The position numbers and the translations under genes were made by a program. Below, piece after piece: positions 14,016 to 26,238 of a DNA stretch of 64,000 nucleotides; positions within the stretch are counted from its first letter, which is position 1, and each line of letters opens with the position of its first letter. The stretch is from assembly GCF_933775445.1 (NCBI RefSeq), contig NC_065875.1:868001-932000 (forward strand). Direction: 5' to 3'. Under the pieces are notes generated by a model. It saw only the letters and a list, made by a program, of their open reading frames with translations, did not search any database and was not told the DNA's origin. This stretch comes from Argentina anserina. Taxonomy: Eukaryota > Streptophyta > Magnoliopsida > Rosales > Rosaceae.

Positions 14016-14770
14016 TCAAATTAGGGTTCCACCCTTGACATACTCAGTGAAAGCCAAAGCCACCAAACCCAACATGGCCAATCTTCCATTCCACAACTCA
14101 GCATCTGAGGTCATGAGCCCCTTTGATTTCGACTCCACACTGACTCCTTGAAATAGAGGAATCACGGATGCAACGGATAGCAAAATGCTAGTGCCAAGAA
14201 ACACTGAAACTCCACCATCGGAGATCTGAGAAAACACATCCTGACCCTTTAACAATTCAACTGCAAGAGCTGAAACAAAGCCAACCATTGCGAGTCTGCC
14301 GTTGATTCTTTCCGGTGCTGGACCACTGAAGGCGAAAACATCCCCGAACTTGGTGCTAACTTTGGGAGTCCTGGATGGTGGTGGGAAAGGTGTAGGTGTT
14401 GGTGCTGCTGGTGGGATCTTTGATGGTTCTGAAATTGCAGATGGCTTCTCCTCAGGAAGATCACCCTGCAAATTATGGAAAGATTTACATTATTAATACA
14501 CATAATCTTCGTGAAACTTAATCTCTAAATACAGAGATCCAATTAGAAAATTTTGAACCCTACACAAATGTTAGTACATAGGAACACAAAGGTTACACTA
14601 GCTAGCTTTGGTAGAGAGCTAATTACCTCAGCCATGGAGCGCACCCTCATATTAGGGTACCTGTGAAGAGTTGGTACAAGTTGGTTTCCTCTGACTGAGC
14701 TCCTTTTGGCAGCTCCATAAGCGATGGAGTTTGCTAGGAATATCGATTGCATGGAAGCTGAAGCAGCCAT
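14016..14770 (-). CDS. ELIP: Early light-induced protein (ELIP), copy 2, two exons
   Basis: This is the tandem paralogue of the gene at 11667-12443. Exon 1 is 14770-14627 (48 codons) and exon 2 is 14465-14016 (149 codons plus stop), with the same phase-0 GT-AG intron, giving 197 aa. I count nine differing residues between the two proteins, four of them in the transit peptide, so they are about 95% identical. Both chlorophyll-binding motifs (ERINGRLAM and ELWNGRLAM) are intact, so the copy looks functional. Its promoter keeps the TATA box (14897-14903) and the upstream GACGTGG motif, so copy 2 probably answers to the same light or stress signals. Whether the introns or UTRs change expression cannot be told from sequence. 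Confidence 0.95.
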
Positions 14771-14896
14771 TCTATATATGCTTCTTGATTAAACAACAGG
14801 TATGTGCTCAAGGAGGTTGGGGAAGTAGAAGATCGAACTTAGAAGACGAGAGAGAAGAGCTAGGTGGTTATCAAACGTTAAACGCCTGCAGCTGGT

Positions 14897-14903
14897 CTTT
14901 ATA
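14897..14903 (-). promoter_or_regulatory. TATA box of ELIP copy 2
   Basis: The minus strand reads TATAAAG at the position matching the TATA box of copy 1. A CACGTAC motif lies just upstream, and a GACGTGG motif near 15071. Confidence 0.55.
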
Positions 14904-15936
14904 GTACGTGATGGGTTCAAAGCAGGCATGATCGAAGTGCTAGTGGCCGGCTAGTGGGGTTGGCTCGTGAAGTGAATGTACGGTGGATAGTTAGGCACCA
15001 CATCCTCGTTAGGTATGCCAGTAATGTTGGAACACTTGGTTGTTTTATCGACACGAGATGGCAAAGGGAGACGTGGTTGAAGAACACACCGCAATAGAGA
15101 TCTCTTTCATTTGCTGATCGAGGTCTCCATCGTTTCACTTTTCCTAATCTTTCCGGAAACGAGGATTGATGTTTGATGAGTTCACGATACTGGTTTTACT
15201 GTTTTAGGGTTTTGAGCTACTCGACACTGGCAGACACGAGAGTATTAGTACTCATTTATAGCTAGCTCCACTTTCGATTCGTTGGAATGGAAACTAACCA
15301 ATGAAAATTGTAATTATGTATAGTTTAGTAACGAACACTAACCATGGAAATTCTACTGCATAGATAGGCAATAACTTCAATTTTATGTTCAATATCGATG
15401 ATCATGAGGAGACTTTATGTTGGTATAAATATGTTGATTGGCAATCGTTTATTTAATAAAACACGACATGTTAATTAGTACATTAAGATCATGCTTATGC
15501 GAAGCTTGTTACATCAGGAAAATGAATTCTAATAATACTTAAATTACCAATCTTTTTATTGCCAAGGTCAATCCAATCATGTTCGTTTATCTGAGTCATG
15601 ATTGAGAGGGTTTTCTGTAATAACCCGAATTTTTCGGAACTATTTATTGGGTTGATTTAAATATATAAAGTTTGCAAATTTCATTAAACGACATCTGGTT
15701 GCTTGCGACGTTGTGAAACGAAAGAGGAAATATTATCGGAACGTTTATTAAAAAAAAACGTTACGTTTCCGCGACGTGAGTATCGACTTTTATTCCGTCG
15801 CTCGTTTGCGAAAACTTCCTTCATGAAAGTTGTAGAACTCGTCGATACGAGATTGTGGACTTGTCACGCGTTCTAATCGGATGTCGTACGTGAAAGTTAT
15901 TAACGACGGAATTTAGTTTCCGATTTTGGAAACGAG

Positions 15937-15944
15937 TATAAAAA
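15937..15944 (+). promoter_or_regulatory. TATA box of outer LTR
   Basis: The sequence TATAAAAA lies about 320 bp inside the LTR start, at the same place as in the inner LTR and in the fragment at 1-662. It is followed by a pyrimidine-rich leader, as expected for the retroelement promoter. Confidence 0.6.
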
Positions 15945-17530
15945 GGAAGTGTTTCAGATTAGAGTTTCCAATTTTGGAAACCCTTCTCTCTCCTCTCACC
16001 CGCGCCTCCCTCCTCTCTCTCTCTCTCTCCCGAAATCGCTCTCTCCCCCTCAGAAAAACCCACCGTCGATCCACCACCCTCCGGCCGTCCGTGACTCACA
16101 CCACCTAGCCCGGAGGCATCCCTCGACCCTCCACAGTCGACCCCGAGCTCGCGACGCTCCGTCTCGCCGCCGAGAGCCTCCCTTCTTTCCCCGAGCCTCC
16201 CTCTGCATCACACCGCGATCTCCGCCTCCAAGCCGCCGTGTCCCTAGAGCATCGCGCGACCCTTCGCTGCAACCCTGTAGCTCACTGTGCCTTGCCTTGC
16301 CTCGCCGTGCCTCGCCTCACCGCCAAGGAGCCACATCGACGAGTGGAGTTCCTGCGAGAAGCTCGCCGACGATTCAACAACTTTCGGCGCATTTCGAGCT
16401 CCGATCTAGGTAATGATGCATTCAATTCATAGTTATGATGTTTGTGGAGGATTTTTGAGTTGATTTGATGAAGATTGAAGGAGATCGGAGGAGTAGGTGA
16501 GGTTACCGCCGCCTTAGGCTGCGCGTGTCGATGCGTGGAGGTGGCTAGGCACGGCGTGAGGCCGTGGGGAGGAAGAGGCGGAAGAAAGGAGGAGAAATGG
16601 GGCGGCGGTGGCGTGCTACGCGCCGGCCTTAAGCTCGGCGCGTGGGGCCCACGCGCCGGCACGTGCCGCGGCGCGTGAATAGTGTTTTCGAAACAGTAAA
16701 ATTGTAAATTTTATTTTTACGAACGGTGAATATAAAAGTAATTTACGTATGGTAAATAATAATGTAAATTACATTCAGTAAATGTAAAAGTAATTTCGGA
16801 AGGGTAAATCAATGATTATTATTTACTGAGACAATATTTACATTTGAATAGTAAGCATACGTACAGAAATATGTAAACAGTATGTACTCATACATGAATA
16901 CGTAATTGATGTGTATTTGTACAGTAATACATGAATAGTAAATACATCAACAGTAAATTCGTAAAACCAGAAATTGCTGAACGGTAACATATTTTTACTG
17001 TTTTGGCATTTAAGGTTTACGTAACGATTCTAAATTCTTTTCTTATCTTTTCAAGGTGATCGATAATTCAAGAAAATGAATTTCATTCGGAATTTTGGAA
17101 TTACCCTCGAGATTATAAGGTGAGTAAAATCTCACATTTACGAATCTACACTTGCGAAGATTCAAGATTATGCAGAATTTTAAAGAATGAAAATATGACA
17201 TGTATATGATATAGTGGAATATATATTTGTATAAATGGTAAATAGGTACATATATATAGTTTGCTATACTATATACTGTCATGATTTCGTGGTGAATATG
17301 TTCATTTTGGTGGTGAGATTTATATATCGAGCATGTGATTTGATTTGTACAATATGACATGATGATTATTGTACGTGGTTATAACATTGAGTTTTGTTAA
17401 AACGTGATATGTCTTCGGACGTGTTTATGTCTTCGGACGTGTTTTCTGTCTTTCGACCAGTTTTCGGACGTGTTTGGCATGTCGAAACCTAGCCTTTGGC
17501 CGGACGAAAATTGCGATACAGTTAGAGCTC

Positions 17531-20160
17531 TAGTTTGTAATAACCGATTTTTCGGAACCAACTATTTCCTTGTTTTAAATTTATTAAATTTGTGAAATTC
17601 ATTTAAAATGACTTTTGGTTGCTTGCGACGTTGTGAAACGAAAACGGAAACGTTCTCAGAATGTTTTTGTAGAAAAACGTTACGTTTTCGCGACGTGAAT
17701 ATCGACTTTTATTCCGTCGCTCGTTTGTGAAAACTTCCTTCACGAAAGTTGTAGAGCTCGTCCATATGAGTTCGTGGACACATCACGCGTTTGAATCAGA
17801 CGTTGGACGTGAAAGTTATTGACGTTAGAAGTTAGTTTCTGATTTTGGAAACGAGTATAAATAGAAAATTTTAGGGATTAGGGTTTCCATTTCTGGAAAC
17901 CCTTCATCCGCCTCCCCCTTTCTCTCTCTATCTCTCCCCGATCGTTTCCTCCCTCAGCCCACCACCGAACTCCCCACTCAGGGCGATGGGGCCCTCACCG
18001 CTGACACCGAAACACTCGCCGACTCGACTTCTCCCTCCCTTGAGCAGGGCACAACGTCCCTCGCCACCGAGAAGTCACGCCCACCTCTTGCGGCCCCTGC
18101 AACTTGTCGCCGCTCAACCCTCCGTCTCCGGCGACATAAGAGCTCGGAGGAGAGCACCCCGATGCCGGTCCTCACCCGTGGAACGATCTTTAATCGAATT
18201 GGGGGTCAACCACATCACGATTCAGTCACGCCCCAAAATCGAACGCCGGCAACTTCTTGAGCTCCTCCGTGACGATCCGACGGTCTCAAGCTTCGACTGA
18301 GGTGAGGGTTAGTTTCATACGATTGTTGTGATGAATTGTTGTGAATTTTTTGTTGGTTTGAGGGGGATCGGAGGATTGATGAACCCCGCCGCCTTAGGCG
18401 GCGCATGTGGGTGCATGGAGGGGGTAAGAGGCGGCGTGAGGCCGTGGGAAAGTAGAGGAGGAGATTTGGGGCGGCGGTGGCGTAATACGCGCCGTGGTTG
18501 GTGTTGGCGCGTTGGCCCCACGCGCTTCTACAGTGAGGGCGCGTGAGCGCCACGCGCAGTCGCCGGTGAGTGGCGCGTGTACCCCATGCGCCGCCACATG
18601 CGGCGATGCGTGAACAGTGTTTCCGAAGGGTAAAATTGTAATTTACTTTTACGTGCGGTAAATATAAAAGTGATTCACGTACGGTAAATGTAAATTTATT
18701 TTACATACGGTAAATGTAAATATAAATTACTTTCAGTAAATGTAAAAAGTAATTTCAGAAGGGTAAATCAGTAATTATTATTTACTGAGACAGTATTTAC
18801 ATTGAATAGTATTTGTACGTACAAAAATACGTAAACAGTATGTACACGTACACGAATACGTAATTGATGTGTATTTGTATTGAAATTCGTAAAACCAGAA
18901 ATTACTGAACAGTAACATATTATTACTGTTTAGGCATTTAAAGGTTTACAAAACGATTCTAAATTTTTTTATTATCTTTTTAAGGTGATCGATAAATCAA
19001 GGAAATGAATTACCTTAGGAAATTGTGGAACTACGCTCGAGTTGAGAATGTGAGTAAAATCTCACATATTTACGAATCTACCCTTGCGGAGATTCAAGAT
19101 TTTGTAGAGTTTTAAAGATTGAAATACGACATGTATATGATATAGTGGATTATATATATAATTGTATAAATGGTAAATAGGTACATATATATATATATAT
19201 AGTTTGCTATATTATATACTGTTATGATTTCATTGTGAATATGTCATTTTGATGACGAGAGTTACATATTGAGCATGTTGAGTTAATTTGTACAATATGA
19301 GGTGATGATTATTGTATGTGGCTTTAACATGGAGTTTGTTAAAACGTTTTGTCTTCGGACGTGTTTATGTCTTCGGACCAATCTTCGGACATGTTTGGCA
19401 TGTCGGAACCTAGCCTTTGACCGGGCGAAAGTTACGATACAGTTAGAGCTCTAGTCTGTCTGCCGGAGTACTGCATGTGAGGTAACAGATGGATTATCGG
19501 CTCATGAGTACTCATATTTTTGGACGTTTGGTAGCAGGAGGTTGCCCAATGTCGGCGGTGTACTACGTGAGGGGTAACAGAGGTGTACCAGCGTTCAGTA
19601 GTACTCGTATTATAAATGCATTTGGGTAAACAGAAGGGTTGCCCAATTTCTCATGAGCACTTTGATTTTCATATTTTGGACAACCAAATGGGCCGTCCAT
19701 TGACTCATGAGTGCATTTATATTTGATGTTTTTGTGGATTTCCGTATATATTGATATGCGAGTTTTATTGCTGTTTTTACTCAAACGAGCTGTAAAGCTT
19801 ACCGGATTTGTGTTTATAATCCCGGTGCACCAATTCGATGGTGTAGTGGATAACTCCGCATGTGTGGATTAACGGGAATTGACGGACCGCTCAGAGGACT
19901 TGAAGATATTTAGTTCCAACTTGTGTGAGGATTTTGTGTGACTTTCTTGTGAGGTTTTTGTGAGGATTATACATTTCCATTTGTTATAATGTCGAATTAT
20001 AATTTTTTGTAATAATTGGTTTGACTGAGTTGTATTTTGAACTCAGAGATGATCCGCTGTGGCATTTAAAATGATTTCGATTTATTAAGATTGTTTTAGT
20101 GTTTTTCATGACTTCGAAATTTGAGTTTCATGCTCGAAATTTTGAGGTCGTGACATAGTC
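17531..20160 (+). mobile_element. Inner solo LTR (2620 bp) nested in the outer LTR, 5-bp target duplication
   Basis: The inner LTR runs from TG at 17536 to CA at 20155. Its flanks are TAGTT (17531-17535) and TAGTC (20156-20160), a 5-bp target duplication with one mismatch. The outer LTR sequence 'gagctctagt' stops at 17534 and resumes with 'agtctgtctgcc' at 20157. The inner copy carries that same site uninterrupted near 19450, which fixes the insertion point. At 2620 bp it is nearly the same length as the outer copy (about 2610 bp). It has its own TATA box (17856-17863), GC-rich block and GTAAAT-rich stretch, and no coding domain. Confidence 0.92.
17856..17863 (+). promoter_or_regulatory. TATA box of inner LTR
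   Basis: TATAAATA lies 320 bp after the LTR start, in the same context ('acgag' before it, a CT-rich leader after it) as in the outer LTR. Confidence 0.6.
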
Positions 20161-20855
20161 TGTCTGCCGGGGTACTGCATATGAGGTAACAGATGGGTTA
20201 TCGGCTTATGAGTACCCATATATTTTTGATATTGGATGACAGATGGTTGTCCAATGTCGGCGGTGTACTACACGAGGGGTAACAGAGGTGTACCAGCGCT
20301 CATAAGTACCTGTATTATAAATGCATTTGGGTAAACAGAGGGGTTGCCCAATTCTCATGAGCACATATTTTTCACATTTTTAAACAACCAGATGGGCCGT
20401 CTAATGAGTCATGAGTGCATTTATATTTGTTGATTTGTGATTTTCGTATATATGTTGATATGCGAGTTATGTTGTTGTTTTACTCATACGAGCTGCAAAG
20501 CTTACCTGGTTTATGCTTACAATCCCGGTGCACCTATTCGATGGTGTAGGGGATAACTCCGCAGGTGTGGATTACCGGAAATCGACAGACCGCTCAGAGG
20601 ACTTGAAGTTATTTATTTCCATCTTGTGGTGAGGACTTGTGTGGATTTCTTTGTGAGGATTATACATTTCTATTTGTTATAATGTTGAATTATAAATTTT
20701 GGTTTGTAATAATCGGTTTGACTGAGTTGTATTTGAACTCAGAGATGATCCGCTGTGACATTTAAATGATTTCGATTCATTGAGATTGTTTTAGTGTTTT
20801 TCATGATTTCGAAATTTGAGTTTCATACTCGAAATTTTGGGGTCGTGACATTTTC

Positions 20856-21690
20856 GGCCTATAGATCACTATTGCTCAATATGCTGTTGGGACTTTCAAG
20901 AAGATTAATTCATTTTCACTTATTTCCATTTTCTCTCCCTTGTTCTCATTGTTCAGATCAGGAGGCTCAGAAAGTTGAGGGAGATTCTTCTCAAAAAAAA
21001 AATTGAGGGAGATAGTTGGCATGCTCGAAGTAATTGAATGATCGAACAGCACGTGTTGTCATAGGAAATTTTTGTTTCTTAGCAAGGTCATGAATGCTGA
21101 CCAGAGTTTTGGAGGCTTTTTTTTTTAACATAAGTTGATTCAGTGACACTAATTCTGTAAATTTAGGAGCTGGTGGTAAAAATATTTCTGCATGTTAATT
21201 TATCAATTTCCATCAAAACTAAACTTTAATATTTCCCCTAGTTTAGAATCTTTAGTGCCAGCAGATACAATGATAAATTGCTGGCAATACCAAAAAGCTT
21301 ACGTTTGAACTTATCCGGTATATGGTGGAAGTGTGTAACACTAGTTTTCCTTACAATACCAAAGCTGGTCAAATGCTTTCTCAATCTTTGAGGTTCGATT
21401 TATATGGCTCTTGTGATTACCAATGGAATTTCTCAAATATTTGATGTGAATTATTTGTTCAGCTATTTTAAATTTTGTTCACAATTGGCCTTGATGGTAA
21501 TAAGGGATTCTAAAGAGCTGAAAAAGTTTATGGGGTACCGAGAGATGGCTAGATTCCACAGGCAATTTTCGTTCAAGGGGATGCCTTTTTCATTATGCTA
21601 TTATATATATAATTCAGTGCAGATTTGGCTAAACTCTGTGACAATGTCGCGATCATATAATTCCATTATAACTGTATCAGCAGCATATAT
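20856..21690. other. Intergenic stretch, no gene recognised
   Basis: This is the original flank of the outer LTR and continues the sequence left of 15611. Short ORFs (20794-21006, 21404-21709) match nothing I know. No terminal repeats are visible. Confidence 0.4.
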
Positions 21691-21691
21691 C

Positions 21692-21960
21692 TCAGCAGAC
21701 ACAAGCTAAAGTCTCCATGTCTAAGACCATCAATGGTTCTCCAAATCTAGAAAAAGTTCATTGGCCAACTCCGCAGACCGCAGACATCTTCAAGTTCTTA
21801 TTCTTGAGATTATAAGAACCTTGCCAGGCATATGCGACCAAATGTGGGATGAAGAATCCTCCTTTGCATCTTTTTCTTCCTCCGAAGTGAAGTACAAGAT
21901 AACCAAAGCATTTGAATCGTACCAAAGTCTGATATATGGTGTAGCCCTTCTTTTCTATAT
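21692..21960 (-). pseudogene. 3' remnant of an F-box (FBA) gene
   Basis: On the minus strand the end reads METLACVC and stop, like the tail METLASV of the F-box pseudogene ending at 24451 and RETLACL of the intact gene ending at 46862. Upstream, parts of two frames match the FBA C-terminus: a segment with YFTSEEEKD and HIWSHM near 21800-21910, then LANELFLDLE near 21740-21770. Stops and at least one frameshift separate them. The N-terminal F-box and most of the FBA domain are missing. Confidence 0.7.
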
Positions 21961-22366
21961 ATTAATTTATAATAAGCTGCACCTGTTTTGCATAACATCT
22001 CGGAGGTTTCGATCTATATATTAATTCCTTGTTTTTTTTAAACTCTTGATTTGTTTTTCGAGAAAAGCATAGTTACTATAACTAAGGCTCAGAGGGCTAC
22101 ATACATCATGAATTGTATTGTCCTACGACATTAAGCAGTGATCTAAGATCACCCGTTACAATGCAATCTACGACAAATCACACTCATTATAGAATGAGCA
22201 CAAAATAAACATACAACTACCCAAGGGTAAAACAAGCATTCCAAAAAACCCATATAGCAGATATTACGCATTGCCTAGAGACCACAATTAGTGTACAATA
22301 CATAATATCCAAAGTGAAACGGAAGGATCTACCAGTCGGAATAATTTAGGTAACGTGGCAAAAGGT

Positions 22367-23580
22367 CTACGTGATCCCCTTGCCCTTTCCAGAGCAAATC
22401 TCCTTCCTATTAGCCTCCATAGATAACTTCACACGTGGAGCAAGCGAACCATGCTTCTTGCTCGGTTTGGGAGTCCTATTCCAACTACCCAAAGGTCGAC
22501 CACCTTTATTTTTCTTGAGAGAGATAATTGGCTCTTCGAGCTCTTCAACAGTCAATCCTAAAGACTCCCCAAATGTGATTTTAGATTTTTTGGGTGTATA
22601 AATCACCTCAAAACATTAATTTTAGGGCGCCCTCTTTTCTTTCCCCCATTAGGCCCAACAGTTAGCCCAAAACTACCAACCACCGACCCATTTAGCCCAG
22701 GCTCAGGCAAGCCCAATTCCTGGTCAACTGCGTCAGTCAACCCTAATTCAAAATTAGGGTTTTCCGCCGCAAAAGACGGAGCTATCTCCGAGACCACTGC
22801 ACTGCGTCCCACCGCCACCCAAACTCAAATCCAACGCAGCCTTGGAGCCCAAATCCTCAACCCTCTTACTAGAATATGTACTTCCTACCAATGGACACCC
22901 AAATCCTCAACCCACCGCCGCCGTCATCACCGCCTTGAACAGTACACAATCGCAGCCCAAACTCCCATAAGCAAAAAGCCCACAGTCCTTACACACACCT
23001 TTGCACTTCTCGAATCTGAACGTCAAATCAACCAAAAGCTCCGGCGAGAAGACAAGAGTCCTTTACTCCAAAATCCAGCGCTTGACATCGTGCTTCATCC
23101 GGATTCTTTGAACAAGATCATGCCGAACCAACGCCCCAGTATTCGATCGAACATACGAGCCAAGCAAGTTTCCGATCCGAATCAAAACCTTCTCGGTACG
23201 CATCGCATGTCGAAGACCAGACACCGACATCCAAACCTTGAGCGAGTCCAATGAAACTTGTTTGAGATCACTGACTCCGTCGTATGCCGCCAACAGAAGG
23301 GTGGAATTGTTGATGAACCAAGGGCCACCATGAAGAATCCGGTTACGATCCTCGCAGTCCTTGAACCGGAATACAAAAAGGCCATCCTCTTCCTCATGAA
23401 CAGTCTCCTTATCATTCAATTTCCAACCCTAGCAATCGCTGCCGCTAGTGACGACACAACAATTGCCTTGGAGGACAACAAGCGACTGCAAAGATACAAT
23501 CCAGACACATCGAGGAGATCCATCCCCTCCTCAACAGTAACTACCCTTTCCTCCATCAACGATGGAAGCGCCATCGCCAT
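22367..23580 (-). pseudogene. Broken DUF4283-type retroelement ORF1 fragment
   Basis: The most telling segment is 23419-23063 on the minus strand, with FRFKDCEDRNRILHGGPWF, followed by a region ending in GALVRHDLVQRIRMKHDVKRW. This is the DUF4283 pattern found in plant LINE ORF1-like and related zinc-knuckle proteins. A start-like segment (MAMALPSLMEERVV) lies at 23580 in another frame, so there is a frameshift near 23430. Downstream pieces (22818-22603 and 22606-22367) carry KKRGRP and GGRPLGSWN, basic AT-hook-like stretches that often end such proteins. Several frames and stops show it is dead. I see no reverse transcriptase. Confidence 0.6.
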
Positions 23581-23639
23581 GGAGATCGATGGTTGTCTTT
23601 GCTAGGAAAACCCTTGCTAGAGAGCGACCCTTTTTCCTT

Positions 23640-24440
23640 TCGGAAGCAATTTTTTTTTTTAACTCTTGATGGCTAGCCTTAATGCACGCCTACCACATAA
23701 GTGAAAATTTTTAGAGCACACATGAATATTTATCTGTCACTTTCAACACCAATCCATAGGGCGAAGGCAGAGCCTTTCTGGCATACGTCATGAAGGTTCC
23801 ATATATAGATACAAAGAGAGAACATAATAATTGAACCATAGAAACTAGCTAGCACTCTACCCTGCATATTATGTCGTCCCATCTATGCACAAATCTACTG
23901 AAAATGGAGATGCCCGATTAAGAAAAACATATATGCCTCAATAGAATACCAAGTACATGCATAGTATATATGACATTGAAAAAAAACGGTTCCGTGTTAG
24001 CTGCAGAAGTCCAAGGTTGTCTGCTTCCTAATATATCTATTTTTCTCTTCTTACGAAGGAGAATTAGATTGGATCCATCAACAGCGTTTAGGAGAATCAA
24101 GTTTTAGTTATATATGCTACACCCTTTGTAAAAGAAGTGAACATGTTATGCCATCCACCTGCATGTAATCCTCTTATTCTTCTACTAATGAATAACCTTT
24201 GTTGAATATCCAACGTACAGTACTAAAAGTTTCAGCATATATGTACCTACAAACTTGATACAGACATAAGGGAAACACATTGCAAACCACACAATAAGGT
24301 AATTAATCAATCATATTATTCAAAAAGCTAGCTAGCTTCTGCAATATTTGATTATGCGAAACCACACAAGACTGATAATTGAAAATGCCGAAAGACATAT
24401 TACTGTTGAACTTATTACAGAGCATATTGTAAATGGAATA
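23640..24440. other. Intergenic stretch
   Basis: AT-rich DNA between the DUF4283 fragment and the F-box pseudogene. No gene, RNA or terminal repeat was recognised. Confidence 0.4.
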
Positions 24441-25604
24441 GTTTGCATCCTCACACAGAAGCTAAAGTCTCCATGTACGGACAATTCTCATCGTCCTTAA
24501 AACAAGGAGCATCATCAAAGCCTAAAAAAAGTGTTCTATTGGCAAACTTCACAGATGTTTCGAAGGTCAAGGTCTTAGTCTTAAAATTATAAGATATGAC
24601 CACATGAAACCAAATATGAGTTGAGGAATCATCATCATCAGCCTCAGTTGAAATATTATCATCACCAACCTCAGTTGAGGAATCATCATTATCTTTGTCC
24701 TCCCCTCGAGAAATGAACAAGACAACAAATTTTTTCTGAGGAAGAGCATTAATTATTCGACTGAGATCAACATAGTACTTAAAAAACCAGCCAGAGTAAT
24801 CCTTCTCCATCTCCATGATATCAAGTTGTGTGTCGTAATGCTTGTAAAACTCAATCAGATGCAAATGGCCACCAGACTCGCCAAAATATCTGTGAACTAC
24901 TGGAGACTTCACATCACGCACAGGTTCAGCTGGAGTAGCAGAAACGAGTCCTAACCTTTGTTCATTTATGTCAAAATAATGTAACACGTCGCCTTCATCT
25001 CTTACGAATCTATTATCGCTGAAGTGGCTGCATGAGAAGGAGATGGACGAAAAAGTGGACGAAAAAGAGCCAGGAATGTCGGATACTCGTTTCATCACTC
25101 GTTTTGAGTTGAGAGGAGGGGAGAGATTTGAAGGGGTTGCCACGTGGGGAGCCGAGAGGGATGGGGTTGGGGTGATGGAGTGTGGCGGCGACGGAAGGCG
25201 GGGTCGGAGATGAGAGAGAGCCAGTGCTTGGCTATATAGCATGGATACGGGAAAAATTGGGTATGTCCGTATCGTATCCGTATCGGATATGGGTACGGTC
25301 TGGATACGCCATATACACGTATCTCTGAATAAAAAAACGTATCCTAACTATATAGTGCAAAGTCAACCAAGAAGATACGGTCCGGATACGATTTGGATAC
25401 GTTTTAGGATACAATTGTCATTTTAACGTTGATAAAACCATGACAAATGTATACGCCGCACATTCTCCTTTGTTGTTTCGAAGGAGACTGAGCCTGAGGG
25501 AGTTGAACCCAGACGAAATCATCTGCAATCATCTAAACCATCCCTCATAGATTCCGAGCAAAACCCCATACTCTCTCTGTCTCTGTCTCTCTCTCTCTCT
25601 CTCT

Positions 25605-25712
25605 CTCTATTCCCGTCATCGGAAAAAGGTACGACTCATATCTTCAGTAGTTTGATTGAGTGATGTGGATTTGAATCCCTCTCTTGTTTCCAATCAGATT
25701 CCATTCCTCTCT

Positions 25713-25747
<35 letters not shown>

Positions 25748-25856
25748 TCCCGTCATCGGAAAAAGGTACGACTCATATCTTCAGTAGTTTGATTGAGTGA
25801 TGTGGATTTGAATCCCTCTCTTGTTTCCAATCAGATTCCATTCCTCTCTGTTGATT
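25605..25856 (+). repeat. Tandem duplication of about 137 bp inside the transposon
   Basis: The block beginning 'attcccgtcatcggaaaaag' near 25609 recurs near 25746, each time preceded by a CT microsatellite. It is followed by 'gattgagtgatgtggatttg' and 'ccaatcagattccattcctc'. The two copies look nearly identical, so this is younger than the capture itself. It resembles a duplicated 5' UTR exon plus splice donor (AAAAG|GTACGA). Confidence 0.85.
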
Positions 25857-26238
25857 TGAATCTAGTTATGTGGATTTGTTTTTGGTGATATTTTTGATCC
25901 AGTAATGACTGTTGTACGAATTTAGTTATGTGGATTTCCTCCCTCTCCTGTTTCCAATCAGATTCCATTCCTCACTACTACATTGTCTGCAAAACCCAAT
26001 TCCTTTTGTATCTTTCTCTCCACATGTTTTCTCTACAATGAAGACTTCTTGTTGGGTTCTGCTTGTTTCCTTAATCATGAGCTTCTGCACATGTTGTATG
26101 AATGAAATCAAATTATGGTTATTCGCTCTGTGTCTGTACAATTGTATTCACTTCGGACACTGGACTTAACGGCAGTCCAGTTTCATGTTTTTGTTTAGTG
26201 CTGATAGCTCGCAATACGTTTTTTTATTAAACCATAAA

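Larger units (their letters stand above)
15611..20855 (+). mobile_element. Outer solo LTR, split by a second solo LTR, with TTTTC target duplication
   Basis: The outer LTR starts with TG at 15616 and ends with CA at 20850. It is flanked by TTTTC at 15611-15615 and TTTTC at 20851-20855, a perfect 5-bp target duplication. It is split into 15616-17535 and 20161-20850, which sum to about 2610 bp. No gag-pol, primer-binding site or polypurine tract lies between its termini, so it is a solo LTR left by LTR-LTR recombination. It contains a TATA box (15937-15944), a CT-rich leader, a GC-rich block (16500-16680) and a stretch packed with GTAAAT-type motifs (16690-16960). The ORFs inside (for example 15949-16413) have no retroelement domain. 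Confidence 0.92.

Noticed and set aside
15949..16413. 154-codon Pro/Ser-rich ORF in the outer LTR
   Set aside because: It lies in the CT-rich leader of the LTR, is not conserved as a frame in the inner LTR or in the 1-662 copy, and has no domain.
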